From: Planctomycetota bacterium
Lineage (GTDB): Bacteria; Planctomycetota; Phycisphaerae; SM23-33
Direction of reading: 5' to 3'
Length of the DNA stretch: 64,000 nucleotides
Assembly (NCBI GenBank): GCA_022705325.1
Contig: JAKJER010000022.1
Span: 35,401 to 99,400 of the forward strand
The position numbers were made by a program, and so were the translations under genes. The first letter of the stretch is position 1, and every line of letters starts with the position of its first letter. A model generated the notes under the pieces. The model was given only the letters and a program-made list of their open reading frames with translations. It was not told where the DNA came from and did not search any database. This document shows, one piece after another, positions 35,601 through 46,031 of the stretch.

Positions 35601-36475
35601 AACGTGCTGCGGCTGTAGGTGTCGCCCGCGAAAAGCCGAAATGTGAAACCGCGAGGGACCTCCTTGAACGTGTACGCGTACAGGTTCGCCTGACCGACTA
35701 CCGGTTGCATCACGACGCGGGTGCCGTCCCCCCGGCGAATGGCAACAGGGCTTTCACCCTCCTTCCAGAACAGTTCCGGGTAGGCCGAGAGTCTCTCGCC
35801 CGGCTTGAGGTCGCTGATTTCCACGGACACCTGCAGATCATCCCGCTGCGAGATCGTGATATCGGTCGCGGGCGTCACCTTCAGCGTTATGGATCCGGCG
35901 GGTGGAACGTCCGAAAGCGAGAACACATACCTCGCCAGGGCGTTCTGGGCCTGTCGCGGGGCCAGCAGCACGTAGGCCGCCCACGTCGCAAGGAGGCAGA
36001 TCCCGACCAGGCTCCACTTTCCCACCCGGCCGATCTGCCACAGGTCTCTCAGGTTCACCGCGGCCAGCCGGCGCGATCCGGTTCGGATGGTCTCCTCGAT
36101 GAATGCCTGCTGGGTTTCGGAGTATTCGCCTTGGCCGAATTGGAGCGAATTGATCAGAAGATTGCCCGCGATGCCGTACTGCCTTTCCAGCATCACGGCG
36201 ACGCGGTCGGCGCCCAACCATCCGCGGACGGGCTTGAGCACACACCGCCACAAGACGCCGAGTGTCAACACCGCCGCCGCAATCGCCAGCGGAAACCGCA
36301 GCCCGGCTGGAAGTTGAAGGATGTTATCCAGACCAAACAGCGCCAGCCAGATTCCCAGGGACACGACCAGCCAGGTCAGCACGCCCAGTGCCAGGCGGGT
36401 AGCGAAGACCGCCACCTGAGCCCGGGTCAGGGCGTGGGCGATCTGTTCGGTGTTCGCCGCGTTCAGTGTGGTCAT
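32660..36475 (-). CDS. giant membrane-anchored DUF4175-like protein
   Basis: This 1271-residue protein has two N-terminal hydrophobic segments (about 20-55 and 60-80) and a third at about 155-175. A β-rich extracytoplasmic region of about 600 residues follows, then long charged coiled coils (about 830-1000, Lys/Glu-rich) and a Gln/Pro-rich tail. This layout is like DUF4175-type proteins found at the end of BatA/VWA operons. The function is unknown; the coiled coils suggest assembly into a large envelope complex. Its start overlaps the stop of the preceding gene by ATGA. It is the last gene of the operon. Confidence 0.7.
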   Translation of the reverse strand: MTTLNAANTEQIAHALTRAQVAVFATRLALGVLTWLVVSLGIWLALFGLDNILQLPAGLRFPLAIAAAVLTLGVLWRCVLKPVRGWLGADRVAVMLERQYGIAGNLLINSLQFGQGEYSETQQAFIEETIRTGSRRLAAVNLRDLWQIGRVGKWSLVGICLLATWAAYVLLAPRQAQNALARYVFSLSDVPPAGSITLKVTPATDITISQRDDLQVSVEISDLKPGERLSAYPELFWKEGESPVAIRRGDGTRVVMQPVVGQANLYAYTFKEVPRGFTFRLFAGDTYSRSTFVHVLPAPKIIESQFALTPPPYTGLGTARSPGPPHPVAALAGAQLDIEIGLDQPAEGMRWRAMGRVTEFRQEGNLWRARTLLSGSGPYEIEVDGKGLRRPVLIATGSITLLTDRAPTVEFVSSSRSQVVTPGQKLSLSFRAEDDYGLRDLGLIVRPAYGGSTPQTLRTWTFPGPPGQKSPVTQPYLLSIDASAFAPGGKYFILAQCRDFCPGNEPGMSRPILLTVRTMEELAAMAGQKLDGVHEALDRAIRFQKDALDGTRSLATHLEDVWLDLARKPRPEGDVRTLLNAHRGLILRNQVGVFSTLRQAWQTFQDNPSPLLQRMKELGSGEAVEANDKAYAFDQPDLSLGNLQPIISDGMLPATGKPHTIRFAATSARYACFALLSPHTWNDSSEVGPLTFLGPDGKPLPTKGWRVVSCQPTAANEGRTVQNVLASADRLFWQPLGRLPYCAVVDMGARQELAGLICAGARGANLRARRFCLYLSEAPIPEPRLVGVLDKNRIADRLSPLEKTQETLYNELVALKGREAAKAQQAHEEVARKALGEEGLESAPSVEEKTQRVKEQVKEWLQDHKENAQRRSKLMDKPAEDLTQDDKTELADLIQEKREQARDLKDIVNDLDAMAGMDFADAKTAKTVAEMKEKGHELAEMEDQAAKKAEEMEFTINLDTAIMLKAEELTAGPDEKTHGKELRGSMEAQEDQQAPAVLPQIPDQIKSEITELAKKQEDLSSQIEQAGTQLISFPSGEGPPVAGAYSSTSASGKLSDIEIDPMKPATGRSGAGRSGQADGQIVGDSAPAIPDDKAAMPPRMTNTPLEGGAPVKDEGNQQATSDGLGKGTDKVDQFALTGKLPPQLLDRLRTVLGEEERLRTSAQELVLTLERHNLPSTDLKMAALRMQQISLAIKKGDGVGIRQACDEAIERLNKSRESVAEQIEIREAARAAMQERLTDSAGGYPEAPAGYENIVGEYFKRLAESHEGGGQ

Positions 36476-37707
36476 GGTTTGTCCTTCGATCCTGTTTCAC
36501 CCGCCAGGCCGACTTGCACGCGGTCGCCTGTCTTGACGACCGGCCAGAGGTCCTGACTGATCACCGGCCGGGGGGTGGGAGCCCCGGCGTCGACGCGAAG
36601 GCGGAAGAACGAACCTCGTCGCGAAAGCACCATCTCGCCGGTCTTGACGTCCCGTTTCCACAGCCAGACGGAGAGCCGCCAGAATTCCATCGGTTTGCCG
36701 TCTTTGTCGAACTCCCCAGCCCCGGGACCGCTATAGGCGTTGCTCGGCACGCGCCGCCGCAGGTTCACCAGAGCCAGCACCTCCGATCCGCCGGGGTTCG
36801 GCAGGATCCCCAGCAGTTCCCGCTCGTTGAAGTAGTCCGCCTTGCGGGACACGCACGTTCGGACCGACTCGAAGAGCTCGGTCTTCCGCAGACCTTCGGC
36901 CGGCCAGCCGACGAGGTAACCGCTTCCTTTTCGGCCGGCCAGGAAGATGTTTTCCCCGAAGGTGGAGCAGACCTCGTATCGCCCCGGCTGATCGGTCGCC
37001 GTGACGGGGACCGGCGTGAGAGACTCCTGTGTCAAGGCGGCCAGTTCATCCTGGCGCCCGAGCTTTCCTGCCCGGAGGTCCACAGTCAACTTCGCCTCGG
37101 CGGGCCGGCCCTCATCCAGCAACCGTATGTGCGTGACATATACCAGTGCGTCCAGCGTCTGTCCGGGCTGGCCCTGCTGTTTGTCGGCCAGCAGGATCTT
37201 CTTTGTCGCCGAGGCCATGACCTCGCCGGGCGCTTGGACCTTCAGATAAGCCACCGTCGTCTGGAGGACGCCGGTCACCTGTTCGCCGCTGGCAAAAGTG
37301 ACGGTGGAGACGATCTGACGTACGGGATAGGCCTGGCCGTGGTACACCTTCTTCTTAAAGTCGTTTGGGTCCCACGTGTATGCCTGCTCCATTCTCTCGG
37401 GGGGCAGTTGCCCGGGATTGCCCGGGACAAAGGACATCTCCCGGACAACATCGAAACCGAAGGTCCTGAGCTTGCCTCGTTTCTGATTCGGCGCGGGGAT
37501 GGTCGTCAGCCGGAAGTCCCGCCCTGGTGTGATCAGGATCTTGCCCTGGAGAATCGTGCCGTCGGAGAAGTGGACGGCCGCCTGGCGCTGCGCAGCCGTG
37601 GAGGACGCCGCCGAGCAGGGGGAGTGCAGTCCTCCCGCGCAGCAGACTATCGCCAGGGCCGCTTGGGCCCGCCAGCATCGCATTCGTCCGTTGGCAGCCT
37701 GCATCAT
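36472..37707 (-). CDS. secreted hypothetical protein of the MoxR/VWA operon
   Basis: This 411-residue protein has a signal peptide-like N-terminus (about residues 9-35, ALAIVCCAGG). The body is β-rich: VHFSDGTILQGKIL near the N-terminus is the kind of strand-turn repeat seen in small β-barrel domains, and FASGEQVTGVL recurs in the middle. No catalytic motif was found. The start lies 37 bases after the VWA gene and its stop overlaps the next start by ATGA, so it is translated with its neighbours. The function is unknown. Confidence 0.65.
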   Translation of the reverse strand: MMQAANGRMRCWRAQAALAIVCCAGGLHSPCSAASSTAAQRQAAVHFSDGTILQGKILITPGRDFRLTTIPAPNQKRGKLRTFGFDVVREMSFVPGNPGQLPPERMEQAYTWDPNDFKKKVYHGQAYPVRQIVSTVTFASGEQVTGVLQTTVAYLKVQAPGEVMASATKKILLADKQQGQPGQTLDALVYVTHIRLLDEGRPAEAKLTVDLRAGKLGRQDELAALTQESLTPVPVTATDQPGRYEVCSTFGENIFLAGRKGSGYLVGWPAEGLRKTELFESVRTCVSRKADYFNERELLGILPNPGGSEVLALVNLRRRVPSNAYSGPGAGEFDKDGKPMEFWRLSVWLWKRDVKTGEMVLSRRGSFFRLRVDAGAPTPRPVISQDLWPVVKTGDRVQVGLAGETGSKDKP

Positions 37708-37744
37708 CGTTTGGCGTCCTGCCTGCCGGCAGGCTCCGGGTCGG

Positions 37745-39952
37745 TCAGAACAGGTTCATCCGGCGCCGGCAGAACCATTCCGCAATCAGGATCAGCATGA
37801 ACAGGGTGAGGTAGCCGTATTTCTCCTGCACCAAGGGGACGTCCCGGATGACCCTTCGGGCCATGGCCTCGGCACGAAGGGTCTCGATGATCCGGTTGAC
37901 CTGAGCGGCCCGGGCATACTTGCCGCCGCTGCGAGAGGCCAGGTCGTCCAGGAACGCGTGATCGACTTCCAATGCCGCGCCTTCATTGACTGTGGGGCCA
38001 ACCCGGAACGTCCGCTCGGAGGTGTCCAGTTTCTCCGACCCCACCCGGGCTTCCGCCCGGAAAACGTACAGCCCCCGGCCTGGAAAGACAACCTTGGCCC
38101 GATACGCGTGATCGGTCTCGAGGACGGGCTCGATCGGAACCGTGAGCGTTTGTCCATCGTGCGCGATCGTCCCGCTCAGATGGAGTTCGCCCGAGGCATA
38201 TCGGCCCGCGATGCTGATGCTGGCCTCGGCGGCCTCGCTGGGGCGGTACGTTTCCTTGTCCCACTTGACGGCCAGGTATCTCCCGCCTTCCTGCAGGCCG
38301 GTCAGATACCGCACGGCTTGACGCCAGAACTGCCCGTAGGCGCTGCGGATGCCGCCGGACATTCTTCCCCAGCGCCAGAGGGTGTTTGTGGCAATGCCCA
38401 TGGTCTGGCCCATCCCGTAAGGTTGCAGCGCGATCACGGGCAGAACGCGCCCGTCCGCCGAGGCGTCCAGGAGGCTGATGGCCCCGGTGCGGAGCTTGCC
38501 CACGTGATTGACAGAGTACACCTCCACCCCGCTCTCGCCCTTCAGGGCGTCGGCGGTTGCGGCGATGGCGCCGTGGGCCGCCGCCTCCGGCGGGACCGTC
38601 ACGGGATAGTGTCCGGCGGTGAGTTCCGGTTCGGTCGAGTTGATCTGCCAGGGAAACAGCGGCGCAAGGCCCGTCGCGTCGTACCCGCCGCGCCCAAAGG
38701 AATCGGGCCCTCCCAGGAAGACGACCGCCCCGCCTTCCTCCACATACTTCTTCAGCGCCTTCTGCTGTTCTTCGCGAAGGTCGTCCGCCGGGAACGATCC
38801 CAAGATGATGCATTTGTACGGGCTCAGGCGCCGGGGGTCCGCGGGAAAACCCTTCTCCAGGACGTCGTCGCCTTCCTGGCGGTCGCCTTCCAGTTGGAAG
38901 CTGCCCTGGGCCGCCTGATACAGCGACGTGACCCGAACAGCCGGGTCGTCCTTCAACTCTCGGCGCAGCAAGGCGAAGTCCCAGTCCATCTTCCGGGCGA
39001 AGCACAGCACGTAGATCGTCTTCTTGCGGATGTCGACGCTGAAGGTCCGTTCGTTGTTCAGCAGGGACAGTTCGCCCGCAAGAGCCGGGATCCGAAGGCG
39101 GAATTCCCTGGCCCCGATGTCCTTGCCGCCCGGCACCTTGAACGTCACGCGAGAGCGTTCGGTCTCGAGATCGGCCTTGCAGGTACTGAGGGTTTCCCAC
39201 TCGGCTCCCTTGCGATCTTCCAGTACCACGTCCAGGGCGCGACTCTGCGAGGCGAACTCTCCTCCCGTACGTCGTGCAAGGACGTCCGCGGAAACCTCGA
39301 AGGTGGTATTGTCTTCCGCGGCGGCCGGGGCATCCACATCCGCCAGCACAAGGTCGTTCCAGGTGGAGGCATCGGTTCCGATTCCGACGATGTACAGCGG
39401 CGTCGCGGGGAGGCGCTGGGCGTGGACGGGCTCGTCGCCGCCGTCGGTCAACATCACGATGCCCAGGTATTCGGGCAAGTCGCCGCGCTGCGAAAGCGAC
39501 ATGAGGCATTGGCCCAGGTCGGTTCCTCGCACCGTGGCCGCGGCCGGCTTGGCGGCATCCCATTCGCGGATGTCCCGGTCGAACGCACTGAAGCGGAGGT
39601 CAAAGACATCGCCGAGTTCGGAGACAAATCGATCTCGCAGGGCGGCGGCGCGGTCCAGGCGCGAGCTGCCCGGTTCGTCGCGAACATCCATGGACGACGA
39701 AACGTCCGTCAGAAGCAGGAGTTTCTCCTTCCGGTCGTGACGGCCCCAGACCGCCCGCGAGGGGTCGAATATCGCCGCCAGCACCAGCGTCAGCAGGAAG
39801 ACTTTGGGCACAAGCAGCATCCACGTGCGGCGCCGGCTGTGCAACGCACGATTGCGGCGATACAGCATGCACATCCAGGCGATCATCGCCAGGATAATCA
39901 ACCCGCCCACCAACGGGCTCACGTGCGGATTCCATGTCACCATGCCGGTCAT
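37745..39952 (-). CDS. membrane VWA-domain protein with GATase-like domain
   Basis: This 735-residue protein has two N-terminal membrane segments (about 13-30 and 45-62), then a von Willebrand factor A domain with a complete metal site: LLLLTDVSSSMD (residues 78-89), GTDLGQCL and MLTDGGDE. A class I glutamine-amidotransferase-like domain follows (YVLCFARKMDWDF, KCIILGSFPADDL, GGAVVFLGGPDSFG) without an obvious Cys nucleophile. The C-terminus ends in a membrane segment (YLTLFMLILIAEWF). It starts within the stop of the BatA/VWA gene (ATGA). Proteins of this form occur in Bat-like operons and are probably part of an envelope complex controlled by MoxR. Confidence 0.78.
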   Translation of the reverse strand: MTGMVTWNPHVSPLVGGLIILAMIAWMCMLYRRNRALHSRRRTWMLLVPKVFLLTLVLAAIFDPSRAVWGRHDRKEKLLLLTDVSSSMDVRDEPGSSRLDRAAALRDRFVSELGDVFDLRFSAFDRDIREWDAAKPAAATVRGTDLGQCLMSLSQRGDLPEYLGIVMLTDGGDEPVHAQRLPATPLYIVGIGTDASTWNDLVLADVDAPAAAEDNTTFEVSADVLARRTGGEFASQSRALDVVLEDRKGAEWETLSTCKADLETERSRVTFKVPGGKDIGAREFRLRIPALAGELSLLNNERTFSVDIRKKTIYVLCFARKMDWDFALLRRELKDDPAVRVTSLYQAAQGSFQLEGDRQEGDDVLEKGFPADPRRLSPYKCIILGSFPADDLREEQQKALKKYVEEGGAVVFLGGPDSFGRGGYDATGLAPLFPWQINSTEPELTAGHYPVTVPPEAAAHGAIAATADALKGESGVEVYSVNHVGKLRTGAISLLDASADGRVLPVIALQPYGMGQTMGIATNTLWRWGRMSGGIRSAYGQFWRQAVRYLTGLQEGGRYLAVKWDKETYRPSEAAEASISIAGRYASGELHLSGTIAHDGQTLTVPIEPVLETDHAYRAKVVFPGRGLYVFRAEARVGSEKLDTSERTFRVGPTVNEGAALEVDHAFLDDLASRSGGKYARAAQVNRIIETLRAEAMARRVIRDVPLVQEKYGYLTLFMLILIAEWFCRRRMNLF

Positions 39953-42090
39953 GGTCGACGTCCCCCTTCTTGAGCCGCCTGGTCGGCCGAGAAGCGCGGC
40001 ACGACCTTGCCGCTCGCGGCGTCGCCCTCGCGGCGGCGCGGCAAGCCCAGCCAGCCTTCGACGGCCAGCGTCATCAGCGCCATCAGCAGGAGCGGCAGAT
40101 ACAGTTCTACCCCCGCACGCGCGAGCGCCAGGTCGGCCTGGAAACTCTCCGCATCCGCCAGCGTCGAGACCCGATGCGGAGTCGAGCCCATCGCGGGCAC
40201 CGCCCCGCCCTGGATGAATCCGCTGCTGCCTTCCTGGTCGGAGCTTCGGACCGACAGGCACGAGCGATCCACGCCCGCCTGCACGGTGAAGGCGCCGCTG
40301 CGGGCGAACACCGGAGTGCGACCTGCCGGCCCCGCCCAGTCCATGGGGTCGCCCACGAGGGAGAGGATGCGGACCGGGTCCTGACTGGTCGACCGCAACC
40401 GCGCCGCCGTGCCGGCGACCAGTACCGCGTCTGACTGGGCCGGGGGACCGCCGCCCAACGCGATGATCTGCGCCAAGGCCACGAACGGCTTCATCTGCGG
40501 CAGGGAGTTCCAATTCCGATCGAACGCCGTACCGCTGAGGAAGACGGTCCCTTTGCCCTGCATGCCGGCCGCGAGCACGACCTTGGCATACCCCAACCCC
40601 AGCAGGGGCTTGCGCTCGGCGTTGGAATCCAGTCGCAACGCCTGCAGTCGCCTGGCGTAGACTGTGCCCAGACGGACCCGCCCGTCCGGACCCCGCAGGT
40701 CCGACCAGAACGGCGAGGACTTGTCCAGAACCTGCAACGGAACGCTCGTCGGGAATTCCTGGGCCGCTGCCGGCTGTCCTCCCAGCCAGGCGGGAGCGGA
40801 TCCCCCGATCGGCTTGGCCTGGGTCGAAGGTGTCAGCAGCAGGTTCCCCCCGGCCTCCACGTATTGTCTCAGCCAGGCGTCCAAGCCCCCCCCCGCGAGC
40901 CCCTGGGCGTCCCGCCAGGTGAGAACGATCAGGATCGGCTTGGCCTTATCGGCGCGGGCTTGAAGCTCGTCCAGGCGGCAGTACGCGGGCACGAGCGACG
41001 TGTACCGACCATCCCCATGGGGCGAGAGCGCCACGGGCAAGACGCCAAACTCCTCTCGCCCGCCAACCAGGAGCACCGGCGCCTTCTCCTGGCAGAAGTA
41101 CGCGAGGGCGGCGTGGTTGTCCGCCTGGAAGCTGTCGCCCTCCACCCACACCTTGACCCAGTGATATCCTGCGGCCTCGGGGCGGACGAGAACCGAAAGC
41201 GTCTTCTCTTGCGCGGGCTCGATCTCCACGGTCTGGGCGCCGACGTGGCGTTGATCGTCTTCGGAATTCAGGCGGACGGCCGCTCTGCCAGGCCCCTGAT
41301 TCCGCATGACCACGTTCACCAGGTACGGTTGCCCGGGCAGAATACGGCGCCGCGGCGCCTGGATATCGCAAACGCTCACATTGGCCGAATCTAGCGCCTT
41401 GGTGATGACCCGGTGGAACACGATGTCCACGCCGGGCCGGACGCAAGTCGGGTCGATCCTTCGGTGCATCCACTCGGCCTCCTGGAGATCGGTGAACACG
41501 TGGATTGCCCCGCCGGAGGGACTGAAGCGTTCAAAGAGATCCATGGCGCGGGCCATCGCGGCCACGCCGTCGCCTGTGGACTCCGTCGGGCGAATACGGT
41601 CGATCGCGTCGGCCGTTGCCTTCTTGTCCGCGGACATGGTTTCACCCACGCCTATCGCGGGGTCGTCCACCAGCATCACTGCGCCGGCCAAGGCTTTGGC
41701 GTCCAGGCTCCCGACCAGGGTCCGAGCGCTGTCGATGGCCGCTTGCAGCTTGGTCCGGGCGCTTCCGACGGCTGGGGCGGTCATCGACCCCGAGTTGTCG
41801 ATCAGAACGACGACCGCCTGGTTCCCTCCCAGGGCCAATCCTCCAGACGGCATCTTCACGGTCAGCCTGGCCAGCGCCAGCAGCGTCAGGGCGATCAGGA
41901 GCATCCTGGCGGCCAGGAGGAGCCACTCTCGCAGCTTGCGCCGGGACTGAAGCTTGGGATCGGTGCGATGGAAGAACATAAGCGTCGAGAAGACCATCTG
42001 CTTCTGCCGGCGCCGCATGAGGAGGTGGAAGACGATCGGCGCCGCCGCCAGGGGCAAGAGGTACAGGAATGGCGCGGCCGCCGCGGTCAT
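39949..42090 (-). CDS. BatA/VWA-domain membrane protein
   Basis: This 713-residue protein starts MTAAAAPFLYLLPLAAAPIVFHLL, the BatA N-terminal membrane signature, continues KQMVFSTLMFF and has a second segment at about 55-75. A VWA domain has the metal site VVVLIDNSGSMT (residues 93-104) and TGDGVAAM. The remainder includes a CARDB-like β region (YLVNVVMRNQGPG) and a GATase-like fold (ILIVLTWRDA, GGNLLLTPS), then a last membrane segment (LYLPLLLMALMTLAVEGWLGL). Its start overlaps the DUF58 gene stop by ATGA. The BatA family is part of an aerotolerance-type complex in Bacteroidetes. Confidence 0.82.
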   Translation of the reverse strand: MTAAAAPFLYLLPLAAAPIVFHLLMRRRQKQMVFSTLMFFHRTDPKLQSRRKLREWLLLAARMLLIALTLLALARLTVKMPSGGLALGGNQAVVVLIDNSGSMTAPAVGSARTKLQAAIDSARTLVGSLDAKALAGAVMLVDDPAIGVGETMSADKKATADAIDRIRPTESTGDGVAAMARAMDLFERFSPSGGAIHVFTDLQEAEWMHRRIDPTCVRPGVDIVFHRVITKALDSANVSVCDIQAPRRRILPGQPYLVNVVMRNQGPGRAAVRLNSEDDQRHVGAQTVEIEPAQEKTLSVLVRPEAAGYHWVKVWVEGDSFQADNHAALAYFCQEKAPVLLVGGREEFGVLPVALSPHGDGRYTSLVPAYCRLDELQARADKAKPILIVLTWRDAQGLAGGGLDAWLRQYVEAGGNLLLTPSTQAKPIGGSAPAWLGGQPAAAQEFPTSVPLQVLDKSSPFWSDLRGPDGRVRLGTVYARRLQALRLDSNAERKPLLGLGYAKVVLAAGMQGKGTVFLSGTAFDRNWNSLPQMKPFVALAQIIALGGGPPAQSDAVLVAGTAARLRSTSQDPVRILSLVGDPMDWAGPAGRTPVFARSGAFTVQAGVDRSCLSVRSSDQEGSSGFIQGGAVPAMGSTPHRVSTLADAESFQADLALARAGVELYLPLLLMALMTLAVEGWLGLPRRREGDAASGKVVPRFSADQAAQEGGRRP

Positions 42091-42980
42091 CGCGTCGCGC
42101 TCCTCTTGTGCAGCGTGTCGTGCACCTCGGTGTTCGTATTCACCAGGATGTAGTCCGCCCCGACGTTCGAGCACCCGGTGCGGACTTCGTCCAGGTACTC
42201 GCGGAGTTGGCGGAGATACGCCTCGCGGATCTCCCCGATGTCCACGACCATCTTCTCGCGGGTCTCCAGGGCCTCAACCTCATACAGTCCGTCGATCGGC
42301 AGGCGGAGTTCGCCGGGGTCCAGCACGTGGAAGACCGTCACGTCTTTGCCGTCATGCACCAGGTGCTGCACGCCCCGCAGCGCCTGGCGAGGATCTTGCA
42401 GCAGGTCGGAAATCAGCACGACCATCGCCTTGCCCGGGATCCTCTCCGCCGCGGCGTGCAGGGCGGCCTCGATGTCTCCCTCACGCTCCGCCGTCACGCC
42501 CTCCAGCGCCCGCAACATGGGTTTGAGCCCCGTGAAACTCCCGGTCAGGTCGTGCATGTCCCGGATGTCGGCGTCGAACGTGACCAGCGATGTGGAGTCG
42601 CCCTGCTGGACCATGAGGTACATCATGCCGGCCGCCAGGAAGCTCGCATACTCCAGCTTGGTCATCGGCCCGCTTTGCCGGTAGCTCATGCTCCGGGAGA
42701 TGTCCAGCAGGACGTAGGCGCGGATGTTGACCTCTTCCTGGAACTGGCGGATGACGTAGCGATCGGTGCGGGCGTAGACCGCCCAGTCGATCCTCCGGAT
42801 GGGATCGCCCGGAACGTACCCGCGATACTCGGCGAACTCGACGCTGGACCCGAATGCCGGGGATCGGTGCAGCCCCTGCATGCTGCCGTCCATCTGCTTG
42901 CGCACGGCGACGCCCATTCCGCGCAATCGGTCGGCCATTCGCGTGGGGAGATACCGATAAACGCCTTCCTCTGCCATCAT
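42087..42980 (-). CDS. DUF58-domain protein
   Basis: This 297-residue protein carries the DUF58 pattern SSVEFAEYRGYVPGDPIRRIDW, AVYARTDRYVIRQFQEE and YVLLDISRSM. The last is a VWA-like metal site. It has no membrane segment. DUF58 proteins are encoded next to MoxR ATPases and are thought to link them with the VWA membrane proteins. It follows moxR-type gene 43011 after 30 bases and overlaps the BatA/VWA gene by ATGA. An ATG at 42977 is an equally possible start. Confidence 0.85.
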   Translation of the reverse strand: MMAEEGVYRYLPTRMADRLRGMGVAVRKQMDGSMQGLHRSPAFGSSVEFAEYRGYVPGDPIRRIDWAVYARTDRYVIRQFQEEVNIRAYVLLDISRSMSYRQSGPMTKLEYASFLAAGMMYLMVQQGDSTSLVTFDADIRDMHDLTGSFTGLKPMLRALEGVTAEREGDIEAALHAAAERIPGKAMVVLISDLLQDPRQALRGVQHLVHDGKDVTVFHVLDPGELRLPIDGLYEVEALETREKMVVDIGEIREAYLRQLREYLDEVRTGCSNVGADYILVNTNTEVHDTLHKRSATR

Positions 42981-43010
42981 TGGTTCCGGTTGGATCCGCG
43001 CTGGGCGGGA

Positions 43011-44048
<1,038 letters not shown>

Positions 44049-44135
44049 GAGTTCTGTCTCACTTCCTGTTGGAGGTCGCCGCCGACATCGGCGCGGCCGG
44101 GAACATTCGACTGCCAACTCCCAGGCGCCGGCGGA

Positions 44136-45743
44136 TCAATGCGTCATGCTGTAGGCAATGACGTTCATTCCGATTTGCTTTGCGGACGCGTTATCGTAGC
44201 CCCGCAGCAGCGGGTAGTACACGTCGTTCCACCCGGCCTCGATGTCGTAAGGGCTGTAGATCACGCGAAGGTCGTTTCCGAAGGCGATGCCCTCCAGAAC
44301 GACCCGTCCGTCCAGTTCCTTGCCCTTGTCTTTTTGCAGGGTCGCCGTGTATTGGACCTTCCCGATGCGCTGCAGACTGCGGAAGATCGGGTGCGTGGGC
44401 AAGACGGCCTGGAGGGGGTTTTCGGGCAGGATTCGGGCGATCTCGCGCCGGGCCGCCCGGTCGAACGTGGACAGGCCCAGCGAGTTGTTCACGAACAACG
44501 TCCCCCCGTTGCGGACGAAGTCGCGGAGTTTCTCCACGGCTTTGGGGGTCAGAGAGAAATCATCCAGGCCCGTCAAATACAGGAACGGGTAAGGCGAGAG
44601 GTCGTCCTGTGCGGGGTCCACCGCGACGCGCCGGAGGTTGACGGGGATCGTGGACTCGTGCTTGAGCTTGGTCAACAGGGCGCGGGCCGCGCCGGGGTGG
44701 GTGTTCCACGAGCCATCGTGCTTGATCTGGGCGAAGACGAACTCCGAGGTGGGCGTCTTCTGGTCCGGCAGGCCGAACAACTCCGGACTGCCCTCGATTT
44801 CCCCCGCCCGCGCATAGCCGATAATGTACGCCGCCAGGTTGAGGGCGATGGCCTTGGCTGTCTGCGGTGCATAGGCCGCCGGCGCCAGCCCGCGGGCGAC
44901 CAGGTCCGCGAACACCCCCATCTCGCCTTCCCACCCGCATCCCAGACCGTACCGTGAGACGAGCACGCCTATACGGCTGCCCACGTACAATCCTTCCAGG
45001 AAGGGCTTGTCCTGCTTGGCGCCACAGGCGTAAGCCGCCTTGTCCAGGTCCACCTGGATGTGGTAGAGCGGGTGGTCCTGGGGGATCACCCGGAATTTCG
45101 ATTCGGGGAACATCGTGTCGAAGACCCGCAGTGCCGATTCGTAGAAGTGCGGCGAACCGTACACGCTGTCGCACACGATCATCCCCCCGCCTAGCACGTA
45201 CTCGCGAAGCTTCTTGATCTGGTCGGCGGGGAATTTCAACTCGCGAACGCCGCTGATCAGCAGGCAGGGCAACCGCTTGGGGTCGTAGTCGAACTGATCC
45301 AGCCGGGTGTGGGACCAGTGGTAAGAGAAGCCCAGCGGCCGAATCATCGTGGTCAGGCTGATCAGGTCCCTGTCGGCCAGGTTCCAGTCGTCGATCTTGA
45401 TCGGCAGGCTCTGGGCGTTCTTGAAGGACGCCGACTGCCCCCAGATCACCTTGCCCATGAGGTAGTCCGGCGAGGGAGGCCGCTTCCGCTCGGTCTGGCT
45501 CATCGGACAGGCGGGCGGGCCGGGGAGGATCATGATCGTCTCGGCCGAAGAGATCATTTTGGGCGGTTTCTGCGTTGCAGGCGGCGTGCGAGCGATGAAC
45601 CAATCGTCGGGCTTGCCCCGTCCCTGCTGGCCGAACAAGGGCGAGCAGATCGTTCCGGCAGCCAGGAGCAGTACGCTGATCCACAGGAGACGCCGTCCGT
45701 CACCGACAACCGTCTTTTCGCTGCTTTCCGTCGTCGTTCGCAT
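44136..45743 (-). CDS. secreted protein with two DUF4159-like domains
   Basis: This 535-residue protein has an N-terminal export or anchor helix (about residues 18-38, LLWISVLLLAAGTI). Two related α/β halves follow. Half 1 (about 95-300) has LISGVRELKFPADQIKKLREYVLGGGMIVCD, here seen as LREYVLGGG, MIVCDSVYG and HPLYHI. Half 2 (about 330-535) repeats it as LRDFVRNGGTLFVNN and HPIFRS. This is the DUF4159 pattern, which relates to glutamine-amidotransferase-like folds without a catalytic triad. AAAGGAA precedes the start. It is the first gene of the operon, so the 288-base divergent gap at 45744-46031 probably contains the operon promoter. Confidence 0.75.
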   Translation of the reverse strand: MRTTTESSEKTVVGDGRRLLWISVLLLAAGTICSPLFGQQGRGKPDDWFIARTPPATQKPPKMISSAETIMILPGPPACPMSQTERKRPPSPDYLMGKVIWGQSASFKNAQSLPIKIDDWNLADRDLISLTTMIRPLGFSYHWSHTRLDQFDYDPKRLPCLLISGVRELKFPADQIKKLREYVLGGGMIVCDSVYGSPHFYESALRVFDTMFPESKFRVIPQDHPLYHIQVDLDKAAYACGAKQDKPFLEGLYVGSRIGVLVSRYGLGCGWEGEMGVFADLVARGLAPAAYAPQTAKAIALNLAAYIIGYARAGEIEGSPELFGLPDQKTPTSEFVFAQIKHDGSWNTHPGAARALLTKLKHESTIPVNLRRVAVDPAQDDLSPYPFLYLTGLDDFSLTPKAVEKLRDFVRNGGTLFVNNSLGLSTFDRAARREIARILPENPLQAVLPTHPIFRSLQRIGKVQYTATLQKDKGKELDGRVVLEGIAFGNDLRVIYSPYDIEAGWNDVYYPLLRGYDNASAKQIGMNVIAYSMTH

Positions 45744-46031
45744 TGCGGTTCCTTTCAGAACACGGCTCGCTCGTCCGTCTCGGTTAATGCCTGATCCCAG
45801 TTCCTGATTGCGTCGTCACCTTGCTGTCCCGTATTGGCATCGATCACATTCTTCGCTTGTGCCGCCCGGGGTGCGTATTCTCTGCCCAACATTGTCTTTA
45901 AAGAGCATGAAAGGAGGATGAAAGGCCGGACAATTAGCTATCTTATGTTTGACGCAGCTTTTTGATTCCCCATCGCGCCATGCTGGCGTGGGGAGTTGAG
46001 TACGTTCCAGCATTCCGTTATGGTGGTATAC

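Noticed and set aside
45915..45963. possible short leader peptide (ATG AAA GGC ...) in the divergent gap before the propeller gene
   Set aside because: The purine-rich AGGAGG directly abuts the ATG, which leaves no spacing for ribosome binding, and the 15-codon frame has no regulatory feature such as a run of one codon or a following terminator.
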